Notes: a model not told the origin generated them from the sequence alone. A stretch of DNA of 64,000 nucleotides from Anodontia alba (GCA_964016985.1 OZ024828.1:9390610-9454609); one strand, 5' to 3'; shown: positions 51,390-61,108, counted from the stretch's first letter. A program made the numbers and translations.

Positions 51390-51611
51390 ATGTGTAAGTC
51401 TGAATAAAACCAGTGAAACAGCTGAAAAGTAAGGGTGCCCCTCCTATAGACCTAGGTCAGAAGAAAATGCTGCTAGATAAGGCTTAAATACATCATGACA
51501 TAGTCAAAACGACTTATAATCAAAGCACTGACAGCTCTCAGGTAGATTGACTATATCTCCAAGTGTAGGGTGGGAAAATGGTCCCGAACGGGAACTTAAG
51601 ACTGCTTCATT
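51390..51611. other. Short unassigned spacer
   Basis: CCTCCTATAGACCTAGGTCA near 51436 resembles a family B end. Otherwise nothing. Confidence 0.3.
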
Positions 51612-51700
51612 TAGCCCTCAGCATCCTGTAATTTTAGCAAACAGTGCAGACCCTTATCAGACATCTGGTCTGGGTCTGCACTGTTTGCCAATGTCCCGGT
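51612..51700. mobile_element. Isolated GCAAACAGTG hairpin cassette
   Basis: AGCAAACAGTGCAGACCCTT and GGTCTGCACTGTTTGCCAAT arms with ATCAGACATCTGGT tip. No family-specific ends on either side, so the cassette stands almost alone. Confidence 0.65.
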
Positions 51701-51942
51701 CCAGGTCTTACAAATAACCCTCTTTACAGGGCACTCTGATGTCAAAACGACAAGAATAGTGCTGCTATAAATAACCATTACCTTGATTTTTTACAAACAC
51801 GCTGTTTGATTTCATTGGACAATGATAATCACGTGGAAAACAACGTTAAAGAATTTTGGTGTATGTATACTATGGCTTGATTGTGAACAATCAACCCAAA
51901 CAGTTTGGTGAAGAGCTAAAATATGGTATTCTTCAATAACTT

Positions 51943-52186
51943 GGGCCCAGTTTTCAAAGCATTGTTAGCCTAGCAAGCTCATTAATGACAAACCTGTTAA
52001 CTGTTGTAGCCAAGGCATTTTCAAATGCATTGATATTTTTGCTGCGAAAATATGAGTATATAGCTTTTGCAATGCAAAAGCTACCCACATTTTTTCTGCA
52101 AAAAAAAATCAATGTATTTGCCATATTTCAAGATAGAAATTTTAATGTTCGCTAAAAATTTCATTAAGTTTTGAACAACTGAGCCC
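51943..52186. mobile_element. MITE family J, decayed copy
   Basis: GGGCCCAGTTTTCAAAGC to TTTGAACAACTGAGCCC. Hairpin interrupted by GTATATAGC instead of GTAGC. Confidence 0.75.
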
Positions 52187-52289
52187 TGGTATTTGCAACA
52201 TTTACCCTCAATATTATGACAGATATGATTGAGCAAGTGGCACAGACACAAGAAATGAGTCGGGAAACAGTATTTCCTAAAGGTTGCAA

Positions 52290-52440
52290 GTGCACCCTGC
52301 GATGACTCGGAGTCTTGGCTGTCCACCTGAAGAGGCTTTGGATCGTTGGCTATCCACAGAGTACCCTGCATAGACTTTGATCAGACTGTGCAGATGGCCA
52401 GGCTGATCTGAGTCATTGCTGGGCACAAAATTATGCGATC
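52290..52440. repeat. Dispersed repeat with CTGATCTGAGTC motifs
   Basis: TTGGATCGTTGGCTATCCAC and TTTGATCAGACTGTGCAGAT correspond in order to 17280-17450. Confidence 0.45.
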
Positions 52441-52514
52441 TTGTAAGTTAATGATGTGCCCAAGCTCAAATGCAGTTTGCCACTCAGCCAGCCAGGGAGT
52501 GAAATGGGCATTCG

Positions 52515-52975
52515 TATTTTACAGTATGTCTTTACCCTAAGTACTGGGACAAACATGCCCACCCAAACAATGTGGACCCAGATCAGAGTGAGACACTGCA
52601 AAATGCTGTCTGATCAGGGTCTCCAATGTTTTTCCACTCATCAAGTAGTTTTAAGGCACATACTCATGATAGTAAAAAGGACTTGTCTAACCCTTTGTAG
52701 TCTGGAGAGCCCTAAAAGGGTAACTGGCAAACAGCGCAGACCCAGATCAGATGCCGCAGAATGCGGCATCTGATCAGGGTCTCCACCGTTTGCAAATAGT
52801 TCAATGATTTTTCTCTAGGAATATCTAAATCACATAGCCTGGCATACCTAAAATCGAAATTAGAATCTTCCAATATGTAGTGTGGGAGAGTTCATTCAGT
52901 CTACAACGGGTTAAATTTTAGGACAAGTATGGAGATGAGGTATGGTGTCCCAGTATTTTAGGGTAAATACGGTGT
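52515..52975. mobile_element. MITE family M interrupted by family E
   Basis: TCTTTACCCTAAGTACTGGG left and GTCCCAGTATTTTAGGGTAA right, an inverted pair. The GATCAGAGTGAGACACTGCA..TGCTGTCTGATCAG hairpin lies left of the insertion. Confidence 0.75.
52687..52914 (+). mobile_element. MITE family E nested in M
   Basis: CTAACCCTTTGTAGTCTGGA to CTACAACGGGTTAA. Perfect GATGCCGCAGAATGCGGCATC tip. Confidence 0.85.
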
Positions 52976-53264
52976 GATTCAACTGTGGTTCCGGCCGTCC
53001 ATAAGTTCTCCAAAAAGACAGGGAAGGTCCTGACTGGACTGTTTGAATTCTTGTTTCACAACAGGTCAACCCTTGTGGGTCATTTTGTGTCATCACCAAG
53101 AGAAAGGGAGAAAAGAGATAGTAGAGAAAAAAGAGAGAATACAGGAGGATAAAGAAAAAATGCAAGTGAAAGTGCAGAAACAGAAGAAAATTACAAACAT
53201 GCCCCCTCCCCACCAACTGCAAGTATAGCAGGCCTTTTATACCATTACCCTACCTACCATCCAG
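52976..53264. other. Purine-rich unassigned stretch
   Basis: 53098-53200 is strongly A/G-biased (GAAAGGGAGAAAAGAGATAG), producing spurious Lys/Glu-rich frames. No gene supported. Confidence 0.4.
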
Positions 53265-53336
53265 GTCCAGATGAGATGCTTTTGTTCAAGTAAAAGTGAT
53301 GAAATTTTCTTTTTTCACCTGGATGAGGCACTTCTA
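53265..53336. mobile_element. MITE family B scrap
   Basis: GGTCCAGATGAGATGCTTTT and ATGAGGCACTTCTATTAA, the tip of a B hairpin at the family E border. Confidence 0.4.
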
Positions 53337-53482
53337 TTAATCCATTGTAGTCTGGAGACCCGTAAAAGGGTACTTGGCAAACAGTGCAGACCCAGATCAG
53401 ACGCCGCAGAATGCGGCATCTGATCAGGGTCTCCACTGTTTGCAAATAGTTTAGCCATTTTACTCTAACTTCCCTAGACCTA
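53337..53482 (+). mobile_element. MITE family E, right half truncated
   Basis: TTAATCCATTGTAGTCTGGA with complete GACGCCGCAGAATGCGGCATC hairpin, ending at TTTAGCCATTTTACTCTAAC. Confidence 0.75.
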
Positions 53483-53640
53483 TTAACCCTTGTCCTGCTG
53501 AATGAATTAAGAAGCCACACCCATTTCTAATTTTCAGCCAATCAGATTACTTGATCAAGTTTGTTGATAGAGATTCACATACATTGTACTTAATGGCAAA
53601 CAGTGCAGATCCAGATCAGTTGGCTTCTTCAGAAGCCAAC
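53483..53640 (+). mobile_element. MITE family D half copy
   Basis: Starts TTAACCCTTGTCCTGCTGAA and stops precisely after the hairpin tip GGCTTCTTCAGAAGCCAAC, where the next D copy begins. Confidence 0.85.
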
Positions 53641-53860
53641 TTAACCCTTGTCCTGCCGAATAAATTAAGAAGCCACACCCATTTCTAATTTTCAGCCAAT
53701 CAGATTACTTGATCAAGTTTGTTGATATAGATTCACATACATTGTACTTAATGGCAAACAGTGCAGATCCAGATCAGTTGGCTTCTTCAGAAGCCAACTG
53801 ATCTGGATCTACACTGTTTGCAAAGGCAGGTATATCCGGGTACAGCAGGACAAGGGTTAA
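53641..53860 (+). mobile_element. MITE family D full copy, tandem to the half copy
   Basis: Shares the private variant AGAAGCCACACCCATTTC and an ACATACATTGTACTTAATGG insert with the half copy, showing that the two arose by duplication rather than independent insertion. Confidence 0.88.
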
Positions 53861-54065
53861 ATTAATTCTTACCATTCTCTGACCTAATTCAACAGATGAC
53901 AAACTGATAATTTTTTTCTTATTTTCCCCAGAAAACAGGATCTGACATTTCATGTAACTAGTCGCCATTGGACAATTTGCATGAAATGTCAAAACCTGTT
54001 TTATGAGAAAAATTAGACAAATATGTTGATATGCCATCTACTGGAAACTTTACCCAGAGTGTTAA
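53861..54065 (-). mobile_element. MITE family H copy
   Basis: ATTAATTCTTACCATTCTCT to CCCAGAGTGTTAA. Left arm ACATTTCATGTAACTAGTCG is diverged from its complement GACAATTTGCATGAAATGTC. Confidence 0.7.
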
Positions 54066-54192
54066 ACATTAACTTAAAGACTGTTGTGTCAGTGAAGGGT
54101 CCCTCCAAAATCATCCGTCTATCCATATCCAACTGAGGAGTCAGTGACCTGATACACAGTCAGTGAATCACCAAGATGTCACTTGCACCCTG

Positions 54193-54248
54193 CTTCCTCT
54201 CCCCACCCACCCCACCCCCCCCCCCCCCCGCACCCCCCCCACTCCCCC
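54193..54248 (+). repeat. Poly-C tract
   Basis: CCCCACCC, then a run of about 19 C, then GCACCCCCCCC and CTCCCCC. The minus strand is a G-quadruplex candidate. Confidence 0.85.
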
Positions 54249-54267
54249 GAAACATATGATGCAAACA

Positions 54268-54480
54268 GTTACCATAATAAACCTAAGTATGGGATAGACA
54301 GAGGCCTGAGCAAACAGTTCAGACCCTGATCAGACATCACAGAATGCGGCATCTGACCAGGGTCTACACTCTTTGCTACTCATTGAGCAATTTTTAGACA
54401 CATCAACAGGCTTGCTCAGATTTTAGGATAGATATAGTAAGAAACAATGGTGTCCCAATATTTAGGGTAAATATGGTAAT
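54268..54480. mobile_element. MITE family M, full copy
   Basis: AAACCTAAGTATGGGATAGA left, GTGTCCCAATATTTAGGGTA right. Hairpin GCAAACAGTTCAGACCCTGA with ACATCACAGAATGCGGCATC tip. Confidence 0.75.
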
Positions 54481-54529
54481 GCCAAATCAACCTTCATTGC
54501 CGCTCTAATCTAGGCCTTTCTTAGTTCAA

Positions 54530-54708
54530 AATAAGGCCCCTTTTCAATTGAAAAGTATTGATATTTTACTTATTTATCAATAAAAAAGGTATGTTGTGGG
54601 TACTCATTAGAAGCGCCTCTAAGCACTTCTAATGAGTAACAACAACATACAATTTCATGGACAAATAAAAAAACTTTCTTCTGGCTGCACTTTTATCTAC
54701 AGCTATCC
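54530..54708. mobile_element. MITE family B, compact hairpin
   Basis: AATAAGGCCCCTTTTCAATT left, TTTTATCTACAGCTATCC right. Tip AAGCGCCTCTAAGCACTT. Confidence 0.6.
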
Positions 54709-55484
54709 AGGGCCCATTCAATGTTTGCCTTGATGTACATGCAACTGGGGAAATGGGAAGACTCTGTTCAGGCTGCACTGATGCACAGGCTACTCTGCAT
54801 CTTAATGTTTCCCATGATGCTTTAAGGCCCTTTTTACGTGATAGAAGCCCACATCACTAGTCTGCCATATTGTTTGACATTACCTTCCATAATCCAAAAT
54901 AAACTGCCTGTTAAAAGACTTGACTTATGAGTCCTGCTAAAAATTAACACAAAATTACCATTAATTATTCACACAATCTACCGAATATGCAAGGTATGTA
55001 CATACATTACATTTCGCTGCATTAACCTCTTCCCCAAACAACAAAAAACATTACCGAACCAAGAAAAACTGTCTGCAAACTGCTTCCTAGCCTAATGTAT
55101 TCAAATCACAGAATACGGGGACAAAATTCCTATTTCAAATTAAAGAAACACATTTCCGGCATAAAAGACTTCCATCAGTTAGAAATTCCTACCTTAATTA
55201 AAATCCACACTGCCCAGAATGGCTCAAATTTATAATTAGGCTCAGAATCAATTGACAAGTGTGAAAACAGACATTAACCCAGTCTAATGGAATCCTTGCT
55301 CTGTAACTCTGCCGACCATGTTTTGCTCCAAGAATCAATAGCGATCAATATGTGACATCATGCATACATTTTCTGTCTTACAAATAATTCCAGTAGAAGA
55401 CTGACTCACTTTTACAATGATCTAAAATACTGTAATAGAACTCCAATACAGCACAGAAAAATACAGAAAGGAAATCTGTTAACC
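54709..55484. other. Longest single-copy-looking stretch
   Basis: About 775 bp with no MITE ends or hairpins. CAGAATGGCTCAAATTTATA and GACATTAACCCAGTCTAATG lie in a compositionally even region. No exon found. Candidate for a conserved noncoding element. Confidence 0.4.
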
Positions 55485-56091
55485 AATAAAACACTAAGCA
55501 AAACTGTAGCAGACAACATTATGAATTTTTATTACACATGTATATTATTATTTTTCAGGGAAACTAAGATTTGGCAAAATTGTAGCAGAAAACATTCTAA
55601 TTTTTTTTATTATTATTTTTTAGAGAAAATATAAGGCAAGGCAAAATTGTAGCAGATGACATTTTGTTTTGTTTTTTTATTATTTTTTCAGAGAAATTAC
55701 TTGGCATTGCATGTGAAATGCCTGTCTAGCAGACAATTCATATCAAATGTAAAGCCTTCTTTTCCCTGAAAAGTACAATCAACTTGTAACAGTATTTTCA
55801 GAGAAAACAGATGTTCCTAAATCATGCATTTTCAGTTTTTCCTTCTGCTGTGACTTGAAAATTAGGTCAAGGTCACCAAAATCTAATAATTTCTTTGTTA
55901 TGTCCAAATTATATAACCATGAAAATTTGGTAAGAATCCAAAACTGGTTCACAAGATATTGTGCAGACAAGAAAATGTCACGCCAATGCCAATGGGATCC
56001 ACACAAAGATCAATATGTCTCCCTCCCCATAGGTTAGGGGACATAAAAAAAATCAAAATGTCATCTGCTGCAATTTTGAGTAGCAGTTTAA
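55485..56091 (+). mobile_element. MITE family I with triplicated left half, interrupted by repeat O
   Basis: Three successive left halves (ACTGTAGCAGACAACATTAT near 55505; ATTGTAGCAGAAAACATTCT near 55572; ATTGTAGCAGATGACATTTT near 55643) precede one hairpin (GGCATTGCATGTGAAATGCC). The right half CATCTGCTGCAATTTTGAGT resumes at 56060 after the O copy. Confidence 0.65.
55785..56046 (+). repeat. Dispersed repeat O nested in family I
   Basis: GTAACAGTATTTTCAGAGAA, CCTTCTGCTGTGACTTGAAA, GGTTCACAAGATATTGTGCA, ending GGGGACATAA. Confidence 0.7.
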
Positions 56092-56290
56092 TCTTTATCA
56101 CTCTCTGGGCAGATTCAGCAGACAACAAACTAATATTTTTTCTTATTTTTCCCTGAAAAATTGACTGACATTTCATGCAAGTTGTCTCCTCAGTTTCCAT
56201 GAAAAGTCAAAGTCTGTTTTCTGACAAAAAATAAAAAAACATTACAAAATGTTGTCTGCTGAAATTATTACCCAGCATGCTAAGCATTAA
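56088..56290 (-). mobile_element. MITE family H sharing TTAA with family I
   Basis: TTAATCTTTATCACTCTCTG to GCATGCTAAGCATTAA. Hairpin tip decayed (TCTCCTCAGTTTCCATG). Confidence 0.7.
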
Positions 56291-56367
56291 GGGTAAAAAC
56301 CAGGCCCAGTGAGAGATGGATAATTGCTGTTTCTGGTAGCACTGTTACAATGGTGTCATATGATAAC

Positions 56368-56602
56368 TTGCTTAGCACTCTGGGTAAAAATTTTAGCAGA
56401 CGACTTTCTGAAAAACATTTCATATTTTTCCCAGGAAACAGGATTTGACATATGCAAATTGTCTCCAATGGAGACAATTTGCATGCAAATTGTCTCCAAT
56501 GGAGACAATTTGCATGAAATGTCAGATCTTGTTTTCAGGGAAAAATAAAATAAAATATCGTCAATTTGTCGTCTGCTGAAATTAGCCCAGAGAGATGTAA
56601 AT
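56368..56602 (+). mobile_element. MITE family H with doubled hairpin
   Basis: TTGCTTAGCACTCTGGGTAA left, TTAGCCCAGAGAGATG right. GCAAATTGTCTCCAATGGAG ACAATTTGC is present twice in direct tandem at 56453-56515. Confidence 0.8.
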
Positions 56603-57079
56603 GTTATTGTTCTAGTCTATCACCAAGAATGTGAGGAAGCTGCTTCTGTATAATTACTTCTTTGTGTTTCTGGCAAAAAACAAAACAAAACATGCTTCTC
56701 AGCCATTGTTTGTTTAGTGTCACTTTCAATGCATTTTATACTTTTTTTCTGGCTTCCACTATATACATTGACTTTATAATGATCATTTCATTGAAACATA
56801 TTCCAGGAAAATGTGAGGTATATGTAGACAGTGAAGGCCTAGATCAGCCTGCACATCTGTTCAGCCTGCACATCTGTGCAGGTCTGATCAGAGCCTTTTC
56901 TGTTCAATTACAAAACCACTGGATATTGCATCGACCAATATTGAAGGCCCCAACAATTTGAATTAGGGTATTTTAGATATGCTCAGACACATTTTCCTCT
57001 GATATGGCTCCTTCCATGGCTCCCAGTCCATGGACTCAAGCATAGTGTTACATATAAGCTAGTATTCAGGAAACAGGTA
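56603..57079. other. Unassigned with a CTGATCAGAGCC repeat piece
   Basis: GATCAGCCTGCACATCTGTT and a doubled CAGCCTGCACATCTG near 56838-56878 belong to the repeat seen at 17226. No gene. Confidence 0.35.
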
Positions 57080-57330
57080 CATCACAAAAACATACCTATA
57101 TAATTTTGACCCCCTTAAACTCCCATCTTTATACAGTAAAACTGGAGTTTACAGAGGTATACATTATTTTTTTTTATTTCTGCTCAAAACACAGATTGTG
57201 GGTACTTGTTAGAACTGCCTCAATCTATGTTTTGAGCAGAAATATGAAAAATATCAGAATTTTTATCTGAAACTTTCAGTTTTTGGTTGTGAAAGTTTCA
57301 ATATATTTGAACAGGCATGTTTTCATAATG
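57080..57330 (+). mobile_element. MITE family C with collapsed hairpin
   Basis: CATCACAAAAACATACC left, inverse CATTATGAAAACATGCC right. AGAACTGCCTC is joined directly to AATCTATGTTTTGAGCAGAA. Confidence 0.75.
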
Positions 57331-57412
57331 TTTCTGTTGGTTTTATACCAAAATATATCCTCTGGTTCTCTTCGGCATAACTTCAGTGGTAACACTTCAT
57401 CATTTTAGAGAT

Positions 57413-57945
57413 TATATTTACCCAAAATATTTTGACATCTTGACTCCTTCCTTCCCACAGTTCTAAAATTTGAAAAAATCCATTTTACTCTCCGTTGATG
57501 AGTCTAAAACAAGAAAAACGCCTAAAGGCATTATGGACAGGTTTTTCAAAAAGGTTATTCAAAAGTTAAACTTCGGACGTCAGGGGAGATAAGTACATAA
57601 CAAGAAAGTGAGAGTTGTCTCTCTTGCATGTGACACACCTACTGGTCCTCCTCTTCATCCCTACCAAATATGAAAGCAATCTACTGAAGAATAAAGGTAA
57701 CATACAACTTTGAAAAAAGGTTAACCAAAAGTTAAACCTCGGATGACGCCGGACGCCTGCCAGACACCTGCCTGCCTGGACATTGCTATTTTAAAGGATG
57801 GATTTTTTTAAAATAAAATGTCCAAAAACTGCTTGATGAGTGGCAAACAGTGTAGACTCTGATCAGATGCATCATTCTGTGGCATCTGATCTAGGCTACA
57901 TTGTTTGCTCAGGCCTGTCTGTCCAAATACTTATGACAATATGGT
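57413..57945. mobile_element. MITE family M with foreign insert
   Basis: ATATTTACCCAAAATATTTT left, hairpin GGCAAACAGTGTAGACTCTG with ATGCATCATTCTGTGGCATC tip, GCCTGTCTGTCCAAATACTT right. About 300 bp at 57505-57810 is foreign. Confidence 0.7.
57505..57810 (+). mobile_element. Pearl/Helentron-like short element nested in M
   Basis: Starts AACAAGAAAAACGCCTAAAG like other elements of this class and ends after GACGCCGGACGCCTGCCAGA. A TTCAAAAGTTAAACTTCGGA / AACCAAAAGTTAAACCTCGG pair marks two core units. Confidence 0.5.
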
Positions 57946-57963
57946 ACATACTGCAACAATCTG

Positions 57964-58033
57964 TAACACAAATTAGTACCACCTACAAAAGTAAAGCTAA
58001 GCTTTACTTTTGTAGGTTGTACTAATTTGTGCA
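57964..58033. repeat. Hairpin, 33 bp arms
   Basis: CACAAATTAGTACCACCTAC with its complement around AGTAAAGCTAAGCTTTACT. One mismatch. Confidence 0.75.
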
Positions 58034-58039
58034 GTCTTT

Positions 58040-58242
58040 GCAAGATTTTTCTTATACCATTTACGTTGAGTGGACTCTTCTACCACAACTCTTTGGACCG
58101 GTATTTTCAACAGCACAGTGTCTGGTCAGTCAAATATTGCAGACCCTGATCAGATGCCACATTCTGCAGGTTCTAATCTGCTTGGGTATGCACTGTTTGC
58201 CAATTACCGTTTTGGGGGATTCCAGACTAAAATGTACTAATT
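58040..58242. mobile_element. MITE related to E, decayed
   Basis: ACCATTTACGTTGAGTGGAC left, GATTCCAGACTAAAATGTAC right. ATATTGCAGACCCTGATCAG and GGGTATGCACTGTTTGCC arms. Confidence 0.55.
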
Positions 58243-58404
58243 GGTGCAATCATTGCAAGCCGTTTCTTGTACTTGGCTCAATACTGATATCAAATGCTGT
58301 TTCCTTAGGTAATGACTTGATGCTTTATGTCTCTTTCAACAATATCTAATTGATATCAAGATAATGAAGGGATGGTAATGAAAGTTTTTGTGTAATTAAG
58401 TGCT

Positions 58405-58540
58405 GTACAGTCAAGGTCTATACCATTTGCCATTCATCCAGAAGTTTTTTAAACATCTCAACAGGGAGTAAAATGGAGTTTTTCAAATTTTAGAACAAGT
58501 ATGATGAGGTATCCCAATATTTAGGCTAAACATAGTGATA
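58405..58540. mobile_element. MITE family M right half
   Basis: AAGGTCTATACCATTTGCCA to TATCCCAATATTTAGGCTAA. The left half is absent. Confidence 0.5.
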
Positions 58541-58571
58541 CATGTACAAGAAAATAAAATACTTACATACG

Positions 58572-58697
58572 TCTTGATGAGATATTTTTTTCAATCCAAA
58601 AGTATGAATATTTTTCATATTTCTCCACAAAAACGTATGTTTTCATGGAGAAATAAGAAAACTATCTACCTGATACCCACTCTTATCTAGACCTATG
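58572..58697. mobile_element. MITE family B without hairpin core
   Basis: GTCTTGATGAGATA left, CTCTTATCTAGACCTATG right. CACAAAAACGTATG joins directly to TTTTCATGGAGAAATAAG, so the cassette is missing. Confidence 0.7.
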
Positions 58698-58872
58698 ACT
58701 TACATGGAAATTAGCATCTACTGGCTGCAACTTTCATGGTGCAACTTTAGCTACATGCTGCATCTTATTGACCTTCTACATTATTATTTCACTGGTGTCC
58801 AGGAGAAAACTTGGATGTATCTGAAAAAAATAAAACACAAAATGAATTTTCACATTTTGCTAATCACTGACT

Positions 58873-59025
58873 ATATGGTAAATGTCGTAAAATTTTGAAC
58901 ACTTTATTCCACATTTTTTTGCCTAATTAAATGTTGCTTTTTATACAGTTCTTTCTTAAAATACTTAATGCATATGCCATTTTGTCAGCAACTTTGATAT
59001 ACAAATCTTTAGTACATTTACCATA
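58873..59025. mobile_element. MITE family A without hairpin cassette
   Basis: TATGGTAAATGTCGTAAAAT left and inverse ATGGTAAATGTACTAAAG right. AAAATACTTAATG joins CATATGCCATTTTGTCAG exactly where full copies carry the GCAAACAGTG cassette. Confidence 0.75.
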
Positions 59026-59054
59026 CATGTGTTATTGTTATATGATAGCATACC

Positions 59055-59298
59055 TGGGCCTGGTTGTTCAAAGCATCGTTAGCTTAACGAGCTCGTTAAG
59101 GGTCATTTCGTTAACTGTTTAAATGGATTCAATATACAATATTCTGATATTTTTTGCTGAAAAAATGTGAGTAGCTTTTGCACTGCAAAAGCTACTCACA
59201 TTTTTTCAGCAAAAAATTTCAGCATATTTGCGTATCACTCGATTTAAATTTTAACGAATCGTTAACTAACGACGTCGTTAGCTTTGAACAACTGGGCC
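59055..59298. mobile_element. MITE family J, full copy
   Basis: GGGCCTGGTTGTTCAAAGC to TTTGAACAACTGGGCCC. Both outer palindromic motifs (AACGAGCTCGTTAAG; CTAACGACGTCGTTAGC) intact. Confidence 0.88.
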
Positions 59299-59727
59299 CT
59301 GGCTGGCATAGCAGCTTGTCTGTGAATGGTATAATACAATTTACCAACCCCAACTTTTTCAAAGCAGGAGTAACAATACTTACTTTTGTTATGTCCCATG
59401 AAAATATTCCTAAGAAGTTTGTATAAATCAGAGGAGCGGCGGTTCTAATAAGTACCCAGAATATATGCTTTTAAGCAGAAAAAAGTAAAATTAGCCCAGA
59501 ACTATTATCTTAAGCTCCTTCACTACAAGTCCTCTGACAAATGCAGACATTCAGTAAGTAAACAAGTGCGAGTCTGTCATTCAAATATGTAACAATGTGA
59601 TATGCATAATAGTTATTGTCAAGTTTCATGAATATATTGCAAATGGTTTCCGAGACTCTAAGCAGTAAAAGGGAATATAAACTGACTGTTGGTCACATTT
59701 TTTTCTCCATCTGCATGGCTGGTTATG
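59299..59727. other. Unassigned with family C scrap
   Basis: GGCGGTTCTAATAAGTACCC near 59437 is one arm of a C-type hairpin. No gene seen. Confidence 0.35.
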
Positions 59728-59915
59728 TAACAGGCAAAATTCTTGGAGCCGACATTCAAATTTTCTATTACATGTATTATTTTTCCGAGAAAATAAGATT
59801 GGCAATTCAGGTGAATTGTCTACTATGCAGATGATTCACATGAAATGTCATGCCTTATTTTTCTGAAGAAAAAAAATCAAAATGTCGTCTGCTGCAGTTG
59901 TGATTAGCACTTTAA
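59728..59915 (+). mobile_element. MITE family I sharing TTAA with H
   Basis: GGCAAAATTCTTGGAGCCGA left, GTCTGCTGCAGTTGTGATTA right. The terminal TTAA at 59912 begins the next element. Confidence 0.65.
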
Positions 59916-60075
59916 TGAACTGCATGCTGGGTAAAAAAAAACAAAAAGGCAGACAGCATTTTGAAATATTTTTCTTATTAAATTCCCAGAAAATAGTGGT
60001 ATTAGAGCTACATGCAAATAGCTCCTTCAGGTGAAAATTTGCAGGAAATATCAAATTTTTTTTTTTTCTGAGGAA
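59912..60075 (+). mobile_element. MITE family H, decayed
   Basis: TTAATGAACTGCATGCTGGG, then a diverged hairpin (GCTACATGCAAATAGCTCCT). The right end is lost. Confidence 0.55.
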
Positions 60076-60218
60076 AAAAGGTGCAATTTTAATGCTTCCT
60101 GAATACTTACTACAAATGTAGTTGTTCAAATATTAGGTAAAGTATGATAAGAGGTCGTAGTCAAATATTTAGTGTCTTTAGAGCCTTTTCTTGTACCACT
60201 GCTTATCCATAAAGCACT

Positions 60219-60437
60219 TTAAGGCTTAGCACTCCGGGTAAAATTTTCAGCAGACAACATACTAAAATATTTTTCTTATTTTTCCCAGAAAACAGGTTTT
60301 GACATTCCATGCAAATTGTCTCCAATGGAGACAATTTGCATGAAATGTCAAATCCTGTTTTCTGAAAAAAAAATAAGGAAAATATTATCAATTTGCCGTT
60401 TGCTGAATTAGCCCTGACAGTGAGTGGTAAAGGTTAA
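60219..60437 (+). mobile_element. MITE family H, full copy
   Basis: TTAAGGCTTAGCACTCCGGG to GAGTGGTAAAGGTTAA. Perfect arms from CCAGAAAACAGG to CCTGTTTTCTG around TCTCCAATGGAGA. Confidence 0.8.
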
Positions 60438-60573
60438 AACACAACTGAAGCAGATAACATTTTGATTTATATTTATTTTTTCAGAGAAAATAAGAGAATG
60501 TTGTCTGCTACAATTTTCAGAGAAAATAAGAGAATGTTGTCTGCTACAATTTGCAAAGCAGTTTACCGGTAAA
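60434..60573 (+). mobile_element. MITE family I without hairpin, duplicated
   Basis: From the shared TTAA (AACACAACTGAAGCAGATAA). TTTTCAGAGAAAATAAGAGA ATGTTGTCTGCTACAATTT occurs twice, and no hairpin is present. Confidence 0.6.
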
Positions 60574-60680
60574 GAGAGAAACAGCAACTGTAACAGACAG
60601 TAAAAAACAGCAAGAAATAAAAGTCAGTCATGAAAAGGTAGTCAACTGGAATGCCTGGAAAGGGAGTCAACTATAAATAC

Positions 60681-60888
60681 CCTTTAATTAACAACCACAA
60701 CTGCAGCAGACAACACTTTGAATTTTTTTATTATTATTATTTCTCAGAGGAAGTAAGACTTGGCATTTCATGTGAATCATCTGCAAGGCAGGCAACTTAC
60801 ATGAAAAGCGAAGTTTTATTTTTTCTGAAAAAATAACAATCAATTTTAGAATGTCGTCTGCTACAAATTCGCTTTGCGCTTTAAGGGC
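60681..60888 (+). mobile_element. MITE family I, full copy
   Basis: CCCTTTAATTAACAACCACA left, GCGCTTTAAGGGCTAC right. Hairpin GACTTGGCATTTCATGTGAA with diverged complement. Confidence 0.7.
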
Positions 60889-60891
60889 TAC

Positions 60892-61107
60892 TTAACCCTT
60901 GTCCTGCTGATCCCGGATATGCCCTGCCTTGGCAAACAGTGTAGATCCAGATCAGTTGGCTTCCGCTTCTTCAGAAGCCAACTGATCTAGATCTGCCCTA
61001 TGTGCCATAAATATTGACTGTATCAACAACCTGGACCAAGTAATCTGATTGGCTGAAAATTAGAAGTGGACGTGGCATCTTAATTTATTCAGCATGACAA
61101 GGGTTAA
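60892..61107 (-). mobile_element. MITE family D copy
   Basis: TTAACCCTTGTCCTGCTGAT to GCATGACAAGGGTTAA. The first arm has an extra GCTTCC (GGCTTCCGCTTCTTCAGAAG). Confidence 0.85.
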
Positions 61108-61108
61108 G

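Noticed and set aside
53043..53228. Lys/Glu-rich coiled-coil protein
   Set aside because: Frame arises from a purine-rich tract; no start context or splice sites.
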